Assembly (NCBI GenBank): GCA_964567485.1
Contig: CAZMMX010000002.1
Coordinates: forward strand, 62,001 to 126,000
DNA: 64,000 nucleotides
DNA from: UBA1413 sp964567485
GTDB taxonomy: Bacteria; Bacteroidota; Bacteroidia; Bacteroidales; Prolixibacteraceae
Direction: 5' to 3'
Part shown: positions 8,559 to 16,217 of the stretch, piece by piece
Layout: each line of letters starts with the position of its first letter
Position numbering within the stretch: the stretch's first letter is position 1
Notes under the pieces: model-generated
What the model was told of the DNA's origin: nothing
Databases searched by the model: none
What the model saw: the letters and a program-made list of their open reading frames with translations, nothing else
Made by a program: the position numbers and the translations under genes

Positions 8559-9719
8559 CTAATGATGTTTGGCCGTGGCCATCCCGAAATAGAGGGCCGA
8601 CAGCAGGGTGAAGACAAATGCCTGGATAAAGGAGACCAGCATGTCGAGTAACAGGATGAAAATGCTGAAAATTACAGATATCGGACTTACCAGCCATCCT
8701 GCGGCACTTCCGAAGAGGTGGGTGAATATAAAAATCAGGCTCACGAAGACCGTCACGATCAGGTGGCCGGCCATCATGTTGGCGAACAACCGGACCATCA
8801 GGACGAAGGGCTTGGTGAACATGCCAAAAAATTCCACAAAGGGCATCACGGGAATGGGAAATTTCATCCACCAGGGAACGTCGGGATTGAAGATCTCTTT
8901 CCAGTAATGTTTGTTCCCATTGAAAGTGGTCACCAGAAAGGTCACCAGCGCCAGCACCAGGGTCACCGAAATATTGCCTGTGATGTTGGCTCCGAAGGGA
9001 AAAATGGGGATGAGCCCGGTCAGGTTGTCGATCAGGATAAAGAAAAACATGGTCAGCAGCAGGGGCAGGAACTTTTCGTAGTGAGCGCCGATGGCGGGGC
9101 GTGCAATATCGTCGCGTACGAAGAAGATCACCGGTTCCACGAGGTTCTGGAGTCCCGATGGGGCTTTCCCGCTGTTTTTGGCGGCAGAGCGGGCGACGGT
9201 CATCATCAGCACCACTAAAAGGAGAGAGGCCATGATGATGCCGGCCACTGTCTTGGTGACTGAAAAGTCAAAGGGTTTTCCGGTGATCTCTCCCTGGTCG
9301 TTGACCTCGACGATCTTGCCTTTTTTCGGGCCTTCACCGGCGATGGCAAATCCCTTCCATGCCGCATGGCCATGGTGGAAGCGGGAGGAAAAAAAGGCGT
9401 GGAACCCCGACTCCCGGCTGTAAAGAAGCACCGGTAAGGGCAGCGAGAGGTGGGTTTTTCCGATGGTGGCGAAGTGCCACTCATAAGCATCGGCCACATG
9501 GCTGACTACATATTCGCCTGCATTGAAAGGCTCCTGATCGTGAGAGGCTTCCTCAGGGGGTGCCGGCTCAGTCGGTGTTGTTCCCTGGTCTGCGGAAAGG
9601 AGGGTGTCCTGGGCAGGGCTTCCTGCATATCCGGCACTGGCGGGCATGGAGGTGACTCCCGGAAGGATTCCGGGGGTTATCAGGAATAACAGAAGAACCA
9701 ACCGGAGCAGTGTGATCAT
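8559..9719 (-). CDS. atpB: ATP synthase F0 a subunit
   Basis: A 386-residue membrane subunit from the ATG at 9719. The longer frame from a TTG at 9770 is unlikely, because a promoter box lies at 9749-9756. A signal peptide (LLRLVLLLFLITPGILPG) and a long exported N-terminal segment precede the transmembrane part, as is common in Bacteroidota. The essential stator arginine is in FVLMVRLFANMMAGHL, next to the half-channel helix. It forms the proton half-channels with the c ring. Confidence 0.95.
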   Translation of the reverse strand: MITLLRLVLLLFLITPGILPGVTSMPASAGYAGSPAQDTLLSADQGTTPTEPAPPEEASHDQEPFNAGEYVVSHVADAYEWHFATIGKTHLSLPLPVLLYSRESGFHAFFSSRFHHGHAAWKGFAIAGEGPKKGKIVEVNDQGEITGKPFDFSVTKTVAGIIMASLLLVVLMMTVARSAAKNSGKAPSGLQNLVEPVIFFVRDDIARPAIGAHYEKFLPLLLTMFFFILIDNLTGLIPIFPFGANITGNISVTLVLALVTFLVTTFNGNKHYWKEIFNPDVPWWMKFPIPVMPFVEFFGMFTKPFVLMVRLFANMMAGHLIVTVFVSLIFIFTHLFGSAAGWLVSPISVIFSIFILLLDMLVSFIQAFVFTLLSALYFGMATAKHH

Positions 9720-9748
9720 GATCCTGGCCTTTTGATGGCTGTTAGGGA

Positions 9749-9756
9749 CAAATGTA
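9749..9756 (-). promoter_or_regulatory. -7 box (TACATTTG) of atpB
   Basis: Read on the minus strand, TACATTTG fits the Bacteroidota -7 consensus TAnnTTTG and ends 29 bases before the atpB ATG. No convincing -33 TTG was seen at the usual spacing. If real, the ATP synthase genes proper can be transcribed without the bactofilin/AtpI-like pair upstream. Confidence 0.45.
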
Positions 9757-9830
9757 ATTATTTTTGACAACCGAAATACCCTTCTGAACCATTCAATGAA
9801 GAGGTCATTTTCATCCTTTGGGGTTTTTTC

Positions 9831-10238
9831 TTATTCGAGCCGGGATGGCCTTTTATTGCGAAGCTCGCGGGAGATTTCGGCCACCTCGAGTGAGGTGAAC
9901 AGGAGGTAAAAGAGGGCCAGGGAGATGACGAAGCTCACCCCGTTTTCCCTGAAAATGAGCAGAAAGATCACGGCTTGAGAGAGGTAAAAGAGGAGGCGGG
10001 CCATGGTGATGATGAGGCTGGTGCGGGTGAAGGTGCCGAGTTTTTTGTCACTGTTGTTGAGTTGAATGGCAAAGGAGATGACAGAAAAAAGAAAGGCGGC
10101 CACAGGGATGACGATCAGCCAGGGAGAGAACCATTCATGGAGGAAACACCTGAATACCACAAATCCTGCCATAAGCAGCAGGAGGGTCAGGAGTGACAGT
10201 CTGAGGATAAACCGCCGGAAGGAATCGCCGGAAATCAC
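9831..10238 (-). CDS. AtpI-like small membrane protein
   Basis: A 135-residue protein with four predicted membrane helices (about residues 12-30, 38-58, 80-97, 103-120) and a basic C-terminal tail. Its place directly before atpB suggests the role of AtpI/AtpZ, accessory proteins for c-ring assembly or Mg transport, but sequence similarity alone would not establish this. Translation starts at a GTG that overlaps the bactofilin stop (GTGA), so the two are translationally coupled. Family membership is an inference from topology and position. Confidence 0.6.
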   Translation of the reverse strand: MISGDSFRRFILRLSLLTLLLLMAGFVVFRCFLHEWFSPWLIVIPVAAFLFSVISFAIQLNNSDKKLGTFTRTSLIITMARLLFYLSQAVIFLLIFRENGVSFVISLALFYLLFTSLEVAEISRELRNKRPSRLE

Positions 10239-10624
10239 GGCTTTTTGATTTCCTGGGGGACTTTTTCGGGCGTGGGGCCCATCTGGCAGGTTCCCGTGAA
10301 GAGGGATCCCGGTTCTACGGAAAGCCTGGTGGCGATGATGTCACCGGTGATGATGGCCGTTGCCTTGAGGGTCAGAAGTTCTGCAGCTGAGATTTTCCCC
10401 TTAAAGGTGCCCGAAATCTCCACGTTGGAACAGAGGATTTCCCCCTCTATGCTTCCTGACGCACCAATGACCAGCCGCCCCTTGGTCTTGATGTTGCCCT
10501 TCAGGTGACCGTCAATGCGGATATCCCCTTCAGCAGCAATATCGCCGGTAATCCGTGTGCCCTGACTGATCAGGTTGATATTCTGGGAGGGGGTCTCCGG
10601 ATAACTCTTCTGATTCATCTTCAT
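10235..10624 (-). CDS. Bactofilin (polymer-forming cytoskeletal protein)
   Basis: A 129-residue protein of the DUF583 family. A short disordered lead (to about residue 20) is followed by a right-handed beta-helix core with six-residue periodicity: G-T-R-I-T-G-D-I-A-A-E-G-D-I-R-I-D-G... and a proline-rich basic tail. Bactofilins polymerise without nucleotide and organise cell shape or local wall enzymes. It sits just ahead of the ATP synthase cluster, an arrangement seen in several Bacteroidota, and overlaps the next gene by four bases. Confidence 0.88.
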   Translation of the reverse strand: MKMNQKSYPETPSQNINLISQGTRITGDIAAEGDIRIDGHLKGNIKTKGRLVIGASGSIEGEILCSNVEISGTFKGKISAAELLTLKATAIITGDIIATRLSVEPGSLFTGTCQMGPTPEKVPQEIKKP

Positions 10625-10694
10625 TATCTTTAATGATTAGCCGTTATGAAAACTCTCATTCCATTGAAAGCCAATAAAAAGAATCGCTAAGATA

Positions 10695-10726
10695 TAAAAA
10701 AAAAGACCAGAATTTCTTCTGATCTT
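10695..10726 (-). terminator. Intrinsic terminator after rpmF
   Basis: On the minus strand AGATCAGAA (10725-10717) pairs with TTCTGGTCT (10712-10704) through nine pairs including one G-T, capped by a GAAA tetraloop and followed by a run of nine T. It lies 13 bases after the rpmF stop and closes the dxs/kinase/DUF177/rpmF side before the bactofilin gene starts. Confidence 0.85.
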
Positions 10727-10738
10727 CTGCAGGGCCTT

Positions 10739-10924
10739 TTAGACGGCAATTTCTTTTTCGATCACCTGTTTTCCGCGGTAGTGTCCGCATTCACCGCAAA
10801 TGGTGTGGTACTTCACTGTGGCACCGCAGTTGGAGCAGGTGGCCAGGGTCGGAGCAACGGCATTATCGTGGGTTCTCCGTTTGTCTCTCCGGGTCTTCGA
10901 ATGTTTATGCTTAGGATGTGCCAT
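10739..10924 (-). CDS. rpmF: 50S ribosomal protein L32
   Basis: A 61-residue ribosomal protein. The basic lead AHPKHKHSKTRRDKRRTHDN and the zinc ribbon C-S-N-C ... C-G-E-C are both intact, so this is the zinc-binding (C+) form. It follows a DUF177 gene by 14 bases, the almost universal yceD-rpmF pairing, and is followed by a strong intrinsic terminator. Confidence 0.97.
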   Translation of the reverse strand: MAHPKHKHSKTRRDKRRTHDNAVAPTLATCSNCGATVKYHTICGECGHYRGKQVIEKEIAV

Positions 10925-10938
10925 AGCTATTTTTATAT

Positions 10939-11466
10939 TTAATTGTTATTCTTTAAGTTTCTTAATTTCTCCCATCTGCCGTCCTCTGTTTCTTCGGAAT
11001 GGGGGGAGTACTCTTTCAGTTTTTTGAGCATTTCGGGGTTGCAGCTGTTGGGTCCTCCTTTTTGGGAGGGGTGGACATGCTTCATCGGAATGCTGAGAAT
11101 GAGGTATTCGTAGATAATCTGGGCCACGTTGAACTGGTAATCATCGGGATGAAGCCAAATGACGTCGTCTCCGTCGACTTCTTCCGTATCCCCGAATTTA
11201 ATGTAAAGACGTACGGAATGTTCAATGGGCTGGTCGTACCATTCCAGGCAGCGGTCGCAGGTGAGCATGACTGTGCCGGTGACTGTGAGTTCCAAAACCA
11301 TGAAGGTGGTCCTCTTTTCCAGAAGGATCCTTGCTTCGGCGTTGGCCTCTTCTACCAGACTATTTTCAAAATGTTCAAAGAACGATTTGCCTATGTGATA
11401 GTCAAAAACGTGATTACCTTCCTTTAATCCCTTGAAGGCAATGTTATATGATGACAATTTTTCCAC
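10939..11466 (-). CDS. DUF177 (YceD-like) protein
   Basis: A 175-residue protein from the GTG at 11466, which matches the family N terminus (VEKLSSYNIAFKGLKEG). The longer frame from 11544 would run through the promoter box at 11484-11491. It has the CDRCLE cysteine pair and the C-terminal 'NPEMLKKL' motif of DUF177. YceD proteins are tied to ribosome or 23S rRNA accumulation and co-occur with rpmF, as here. Confidence 0.85.
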   Translation of the reverse strand: MEKLSSYNIAFKGLKEGNHVFDYHIGKSFFEHFENSLVEEANAEARILLEKRTTFMVLELTVTGTVMLTCDRCLEWYDQPIEHSVRLYIKFGDTEEVDGDDVIWLHPDDYQFNVAQIIYEYLILSIPMKHVHPSQKGGPNSCNPEMLKKLKEYSPHSEETEDGRWEKLRNLKNNN

Positions 11467-11483
11467 GGCCAAAAAAAGTGCTG

Positions 11484-11491
11484 CAAAATTA
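11484..11491 (-). promoter_or_regulatory. -7 box (TAATTTTG) of DUF177-rpmF
   Basis: The minus-strand sequence TAATTTTG matches TAnnTTTG exactly and lies 17 bases before the GTG at 11466. The expected start of transcription falls only a few bases before that codon, giving a very short leader. This placement decides the DUF177 start. No clear -33 element is visible. Confidence 0.5.
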
Positions 11492-11540
11492 ACCTTTTTT
11501 GTAATAACTCGGGAATTTTCACGAAAATATTTGAATATTA

Positions 11541-12722
11541 TCATTTTGTAACCTTCTTGTAAAGGAGGATGCGGAAGGTGGTGCCCTTGTTGATTTCAGA
11601 ATCGCGGATAAAAATCTTCCCTTTGTGGTAATTTTCGACGATTCTTTTGGCCAGGGAGAGGCCCAGGCCCCAGCCTCTCTTTTTTGTGGAGTATCCCGGG
11701 CGGAAAATGGCATTGAACTGTGCCTTATGCAATCCCTTGCCAGTGTCGGCCAGGTCGAGGACCAGGTTGTTTTCTTTTTCTATCAGGGTCAGGGTGATGG
11801 ATCCCTCACCGTTCATGGCGTCAATGGCATTTTTGCAGAGGTTTTCGATCACCCAGGAGAAGAGGGCTTCATTGAGGGGGACTTCCCAGTTGACGGAAGG
11901 GTTGGCGATAATATCGAATTTCACTTTTTCGGAGGTTCGGCGTCTGAGGTAATCGACGGTGCCGGTGATGACCCTGAGGAGGTCGGTGATCAGGAGCTCG
12001 GGTCGGGAGCCTATCTTGGAAAAACGTTCCGTTATTTTTTCCAGGCGCCTGACGTCCTTTTCCAGTTCGTCGATGGTGGAGGAGTCGTAATTCTGGAGCC
12101 GCAGGAGCTCCACCCATGCCATCAGCGAACTGATGGGAGTGCCCAGCTGGTGGGCGGTCTCCTTTGACATGCCCACCCATACCTGGTTTTGCTCGGCACT
12201 CCGCGAAGCACTGAAAGCCAGGTAGGCCACCCCGATGAAAAGAAAAATTACCAGGAGTTGGATCACCGGGAAGAGCCGCAGGTTGCGAAGCAGGTAGGAC
12301 TCACGGTAGTAGAGAAACTGCCGGGTTTCCTCATCGATGTATATTTCGATAGGGGTATTCTGGAGTTTCATTTTCCTGAGCTCTTTGCTGAGGATTTCAT
12401 CTTTTCGTTGCGGGGGATAGGTGATGTTGGCATCAATCAGTATGGTGTCCTGGTCATTGGTGACGATCAGGGGGATGGAGGTATTCTGGTTGCTGATCAT
12501 CTCAATCAGGGAGATGTCGGTTTCCGAATGGATATTGTCACTGGCCAGCCGTCTGATGGCTTCTGCCCAGAGTTCCACCTTTTTTCTCTCTTCCTGTGAC
12601 AGTTTGTCGGTGAGCCAGTTGGTATAGAGGAGCGAAGCCATGCCGATGAGGATGGCTCCCATGAAAAGGAGGATTTTCCAGCGTCGTTTTTTCAGGTATA
12701 TGTCCAAAACAGATCGTTTCAA
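11541..12722 (-). CDS. Membrane sensor histidine kinase
   Basis: A 393-residue kinase. Two membrane helices (about 14-34 and 150-172) bracket an extracytoplasmic sensor of about 115 residues. The H box is S-K-E-T-A-H-Q-L-G-T-P near residue 187, then N box NLCKNAIDAM, G1 DTGKGL and G2 GWGLGLSLAKRIVE. No HAMP or receiver is present and no response regulator is adjacent. The frame opens with TTG after an in-frame stop, and no ATG is available before the first helix. It begins 36 bases after dxs and may be co-transcribed with it. Confidence 0.88.
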   Translation of the reverse strand: MKRSVLDIYLKKRRWKILLFMGAILIGMASLLYTNWLTDKLSQEERKKVELWAEAIRRLASDNIHSETDISLIEMISNQNTSIPLIVTNDQDTILIDANITYPPQRKDEILSKELRKMKLQNTPIEIYIDEETRQFLYYRESYLLRNLRLFPVIQLLVIFLFIGVAYLAFSASRSAEQNQVWVGMSKETAHQLGTPISSLMAWVELLRLQNYDSSTIDELEKDVRRLEKITERFSKIGSRPELLITDLLRVITGTVDYLRRRTSEKVKFDIIANPSVNWEVPLNEALFSWVIENLCKNAIDAMNGEGSITLTLIEKENNLVLDLADTGKGLHKAQFNAIFRPGYSTKKRGWGLGLSLAKRIVENYHKGKIFIRDSEINKGTTFRILLYKKVTK

Positions 12723-12758
12723 GTGAATAACCTAATCAACGCAGGAAGCCCGGGAAAA

Positions 12759-14660
12759 TTATCTGCCGGCCATAATTAAGGCTTCCCTGAAGATAGAATC
12801 GGTGTCGATGCCACATTCCTTGTATAGTTGTTCCACGGTTCCGTGTTCAATGAAACGGTCGGGGATACCTATGATTTTGAGTTTTGCGGTGTAGTTATGA
12901 GCGCTTTTGAATTCGGCGATGGCGCTGCCGAAGCCGCCGGCCATGGTGCCGTCTTCGACGGTGATGATTGTGTTGAACTCCTTGAAGATGGTATGGAGGC
13001 ATTTTTCGTCGAGAGGTTTTACGAACCGCATGTCATAGTGTGCTGCGGAGACCCCTTCGCGTTGCAGTTTTTTTACTGCCCTCTGGGTGAAGACTCCTGG
13101 TTTTCCGATGGTGAGGATGGCCATGCCGCTTCCTTCAGAAAGCAGCCGGGAGGTGCCGGGTTCTATCTTTTCGAAGGGATTTCTCCAGTTCACATTGGTG
13201 CCGCATCCCCGGGGATAGCGGATTGACCAGGGGCCGTTACCTTCGAGTTGGGCGGTGAACATCATGTTTCTCAGTTCGGGTTCGTCCATGGGGGCCGCCA
13301 CCACCATGTTGGGAAGAGTGCGCATGTAGGCCAGGTCAAAAATACCATGATGGGTAGCTCCGTCTTCCCCCACCAGTCCGCCCCGGTCGAGACAGAAGAC
13401 GACGTGGAGGTTCTGGAGGGCCACGTCGTGGATCACCTGGTCGTAAGCCCTTTGCATAAAGGTGGAGTAGATGTTGCAGAAGGGGACCATTCCCTGGGTG
13501 GCCATTCCGGCGGCAAAGGTCACGGCATGTTGTTCGGCGATGCCCACGTCGAAGGCCCGGTGGGGCATCTTCTGCATCATGATGTTCAGGGAACAGCCTG
13601 AGGGCATGGCGGGGGTGATTCCCACGATTTTCTCATTCATTTCGGCGAGTTCCACGATGGTTTCCCCGAAGACATTCTGGAATTTGGGAGCTTTCTCGAG
13701 TTCACAGCCGCAGGAGTATATCTTTCCCGTGAGTTTGTCGAATTTTCCGGGCGCGTGGTATTTGGTCTGGTTGTTTTCGGCTTCGGGGAAACCCTTTCCT
13801 TTTTTGGTGATGACATGGAGCACCTTGGGGCCTTTGATTTCGCGGAGGTCGGACAGGACTTTGGTGAGATGAAGGACATCGTGGCCGTCGATGGGGCCGA
13901 AATAGCGAAAGTTCAGACCTTCGAAGAGGTTACTCTGGTGGAGGAGGAGCGATTTGAGGGCACCCTCCATTTTCTGGACCACCCGGCGTGCCAGGGGTCC
14001 CAGTCCGCGTAATTTTCCGAGTCCTTCCCACACCTCGTCTTTCATCCGGTTGTAGGTCTGTGACCGGGTGATCGAGAGCAGGTACTGGTTCATCCCCCCC
14101 ACGTTGGGGTCGATGGCCATGTTGTTATCATTGAGGATCACCAGGATATCAGATTTCATGAATCCTGCATTATTAAGGCCTTCGAAGGCCATTCCTCCTG
14201 TCATGGCTCCGTCACCGATGATGGCGACGACCTTCCGGTTGTCGTTGTTCAGTCTGCTGGCCACGGCCATGCCCAGGGCTGCCGATATGGAGGTGGAAGA
14301 GTGGCCGACCCCGAAGGTGTCATATTCACTTTCGCTTCTTCGGGGAAACCCGCTGATGCCCCCCATTTTTCGGTTGGTGTGGAAAAGGTCGCGTCGGCCG
14401 GTAAGGATCTTGTGGCCGTAAGCCTGGTGGCCTACGTCCCAGACGAGCTGGTCGTAAGGAGTGTTGTAGGCATAATGCAGGGCCACGGTCAGTTCTACGA
14501 CACCCAGGCTGGCGCCGAAGTGGCCGGGATTGTGGCTGACGGCATCGATAATAAATTCCCGCAATTCACTGCAGACCTGGGGAAGCATGTTGATGTCGAG
14601 TTTTCTCAGATCTTCGGGAGAATTGATGGTAGGGAGCAGATTGTTATCCAGAGATTCCAT
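12759..14660 (-). CDS. dxs: 1-deoxy-D-xylulose-5-phosphate synthase
   Basis: A 633-residue thiamine-diphosphate enzyme joining pyruvate and glyceraldehyde 3-phosphate, the first step of the MEP isoprenoid pathway. The N-terminal domain has 'DVGHQAYGHKILTGRR' and the ThDP motif GDGAMTGGMAFEG...NDNNMAI; the middle domain has GIAEQHAVTFAAG; the C-terminal transketolase domain has VEDGTMAGGFGSA. All three parts are complete. A promoter box 18 bases before the ATG supports the start. Confidence 0.98.
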   Translation of the reverse strand: MESLDNNLLPTINSPEDLRKLDINMLPQVCSELREFIIDAVSHNPGHFGASLGVVELTVALHYAYNTPYDQLVWDVGHQAYGHKILTGRRDLFHTNRKMGGISGFPRRSESEYDTFGVGHSSTSISAALGMAVASRLNNDNRKVVAIIGDGAMTGGMAFEGLNNAGFMKSDILVILNDNNMAIDPNVGGMNQYLLSITRSQTYNRMKDEVWEGLGKLRGLGPLARRVVQKMEGALKSLLLHQSNLFEGLNFRYFGPIDGHDVLHLTKVLSDLREIKGPKVLHVITKKGKGFPEAENNQTKYHAPGKFDKLTGKIYSCGCELEKAPKFQNVFGETIVELAEMNEKIVGITPAMPSGCSLNIMMQKMPHRAFDVGIAEQHAVTFAAGMATQGMVPFCNIYSTFMQRAYDQVIHDVALQNLHVVFCLDRGGLVGEDGATHHGIFDLAYMRTLPNMVVAAPMDEPELRNMMFTAQLEGNGPWSIRYPRGCGTNVNWRNPFEKIEPGTSRLLSEGSGMAILTIGKPGVFTQRAVKKLQREGVSAAHYDMRFVKPLDEKCLHTIFKEFNTIITVEDGTMAGGFGSAIAEFKSAHNYTAKLKIIGIPDRFIEHGTVEQLYKECGIDTDSIFREALIMAGR

Positions 14661-14678
14661 TCAACGGTGATTTCGGTT

Positions 14679-14686
14679 CAAATATA
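14679..14686 (-). promoter_or_regulatory. -7 box (TATATTTG) of dxs
   Basis: TATATTTG on the minus strand is an exact TAnnTTTG match with its last base 18 bases before the dxs ATG. It lies in the 68-base gap between coaX and dxs, so dxs can be expressed separately from coaX. A clear -33 TTG was not seen. Confidence 0.5.
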
Positions 14687-14728
14687 GCATATTTGTGCTG
14701 ATTGGCTTCCTGTGAAGGGCGCCGGGGT

Positions 14729-15499
14729 TCACGGGGCGGCGGTATAGCGTGCTGCCAGCTGGAGGCCTTCGAGGGTGAGCATGGGTTCGATGTGGCCGAT
14801 GGAAAGAACCAGGGGGGCCATGATGGTGCTGAGGCCTCCGGTGGCGACCACGGTGAGCTTGTGTTGCAATTCCTCCTCGGTACGGTGGATGATGGAGTCT
14901 ACCAGTCCGGCGTATCCCAGCACGATTCCCGACTGTATGGCATGCATGGTATTCTGGCCCAGCACCGAGGGGGGAGGCACCAGGTGGACCCGGGGCAACT
15001 GGGCGGTTTTCCCGGCCAGGGCATTCACCACGGTATTCATCCCCGGGGCGATGGCCACCCCCAGGATCTTGCCTTCAGGTCCCACCGTGGTGAAAGTCAG
15101 GGCCGTGCCAAAATCAATGACCATGACGTATTCCCCGTATTTGGTGAAAGCCGCCAGCGAATTGGCCACCAGGTCAGACCCTATCTGGTAAGGGTTCAGA
15201 ATTCCCAGGGGAAGCCTGTCGTAGGTCTCAGGACCCAGAATTACCGGCTTTATTCCGGGGAAACTGTCGAGCATGTCGATGAAGGGCTGCACCAGGGTGG
15301 GCACCACGCTGCTGAGAACCACTGAGGTGATCTGGTCAGGCAGAACCTGCCCGTTGGAAATCAGCGTCCTGAAAATCACCTCATATTCATCGGCCGTCTT
15401 CTCCGTGTCGGTTTGGATACGCCAATGCGTGATCCACGTTTCTCCCGAATGTATCCCGAAAACAATATTCGTATTGCCAATATCGATCACCAAAAGCAT
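14729..15499 (-). CDS. coaX: Type III pantothenate kinase
   Basis: A 256-residue ASKHA-fold kinase for the first step of coenzyme A synthesis. DIGNTNIVFG is the N-terminal phosphate loop, VMVIDFGTALTF the second, and ATGGL the adenosine motif near residue 218. GAxPG-type 'AIAPGMNTVVNALAGKTAQLP' is the pantothenate-side segment. CoaX is typically K+-dependent and not feedback inhibited by CoA. It is the first gene of the minus-strand run leading into dxs. Confidence 0.95.
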   Translation of the reverse strand: MLLVIDIGNTNIVFGIHSGETWITHWRIQTDTEKTADEYEVIFRTLISNGQVLPDQITSVVLSSVVPTLVQPFIDMLDSFPGIKPVILGPETYDRLPLGILNPYQIGSDLVANSLAAFTKYGEYVMVIDFGTALTFTTVGPEGKILGVAIAPGMNTVVNALAGKTAQLPRVHLVPPPSVLGQNTMHAIQSGIVLGYAGLVDSIIHRTEEELQHKLTVVATGGLSTIMAPLVLSIGHIEPMLTLEGLQLAARYTAAP

Positions 15500-15516
15500 A
15501 TCCGTGAATTTTAGGA

Positions 15517-15535
15517 TTCCGGGAACTTCCCGGAA
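15517..15535. promoter_or_regulatory. 19-bp perfect palindrome upstream of coaX
   Basis: TTCCGGGAA-C-TTCCCGGAA is two perfect 9-base arms around one base. It lies 18 bases before the coaX start, between divergent coaX and the receiver gene. The one-base centre cannot form an RNA hairpin loop, so a DNA operator for a dimeric regulator is more likely; no regulator gene is adjacent. Confidence 0.35.
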
Positions 15536-15674
15536 GCCGGTTACGCCTGCAAGTTTATTAAAAATTGGTCACCCCTATTCTCCAATAGCGAAAAACCTTT
15601 TTTTTAACTGATTTTAAAAAGGTTATCCGGGAAATATTCATAAATTGTGATGTTGTAACTTATATCCGTGACCG

Positions 15675-16175
15675 ATGGAAAACACCCGTAATCCCTTGAT
15701 TTTTGTCGTTGAGGACAATCCGGTATACAATGACCTGATCACCGGTGTGCTGAAATCTAAGCAGTTCAATAACCTGCATTCGTTCATTAACCCCGGGGAG
15801 TGTCTGAAGAGTATCCACCTCAACCCTGATATCATTATCCTCAATTATGCCTATTCGGGGTTTACGGGGCTTGACCTGATGAAAAAGGTCCATGAAAGCC
15901 GGCCACAGGTGACTTTTATATTCCTGAGTGGCCAGAACAGTGTGGAGGTAGCTGTCGGCATCATGCGGCAGGGGGCTTTCGACTATATTGTCAAAAATGA
16001 AAAGGCCCCTGAAAACCTGATCTCGGCCATCAGGATGGCCATTGCCGGCGAAAAAAAGGAAATGACCAGAAAAGGGCTCCGCAAGGGCGCCATTCTCTTC
16101 TTTCTCCTGGTTCTGTTGCTCATCATTGTGATTTTTTCCCTGGGGCTCTTTTCCGACGAATTTAAGTTATTCTGA
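15675..16175 (+). CDS. Membrane-anchored pseudo-receiver protein
   Basis: A 166-residue protein: a CheY-like receiver (about residues 7-125) followed by a basic linker and a single C-terminal membrane helix (about 138-158). Acidic-pocket residues E13-D14, the Ser in F-L-S-G near residue 88 and the Lys in Y-I-V-K near residue 109 are present. The phospho-acceptor site reads I-I-L-N57-Y, with Asn where Asp is normal. Aspartyl phosphorylation is therefore not expected, and a constitutive or binding role is likely. No kinase or output domain is attached. The next gene, a transporter, starts 42 bases downstream. Confidence 0.8.
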   Translation: MENTRNPLIFVVEDNPVYNDLITGVLKSKQFNNLHSFINPGECLKSIHLNPDIIILNYAYSGFTGLDLMKKVHESRPQVTFIFLSGQNSVEVAVGIMRQGAFDYIVKNEKAPENLISAIRMAIAGEKKEMTRKGLRKGAILFFLLVLLLIIVIFSLGLFSDEFKLF

Positions 16176-16217
16176 TCAGAATGGTTATTTTCGGGGGTTG
16201 AACCAAAAATAACCTCA

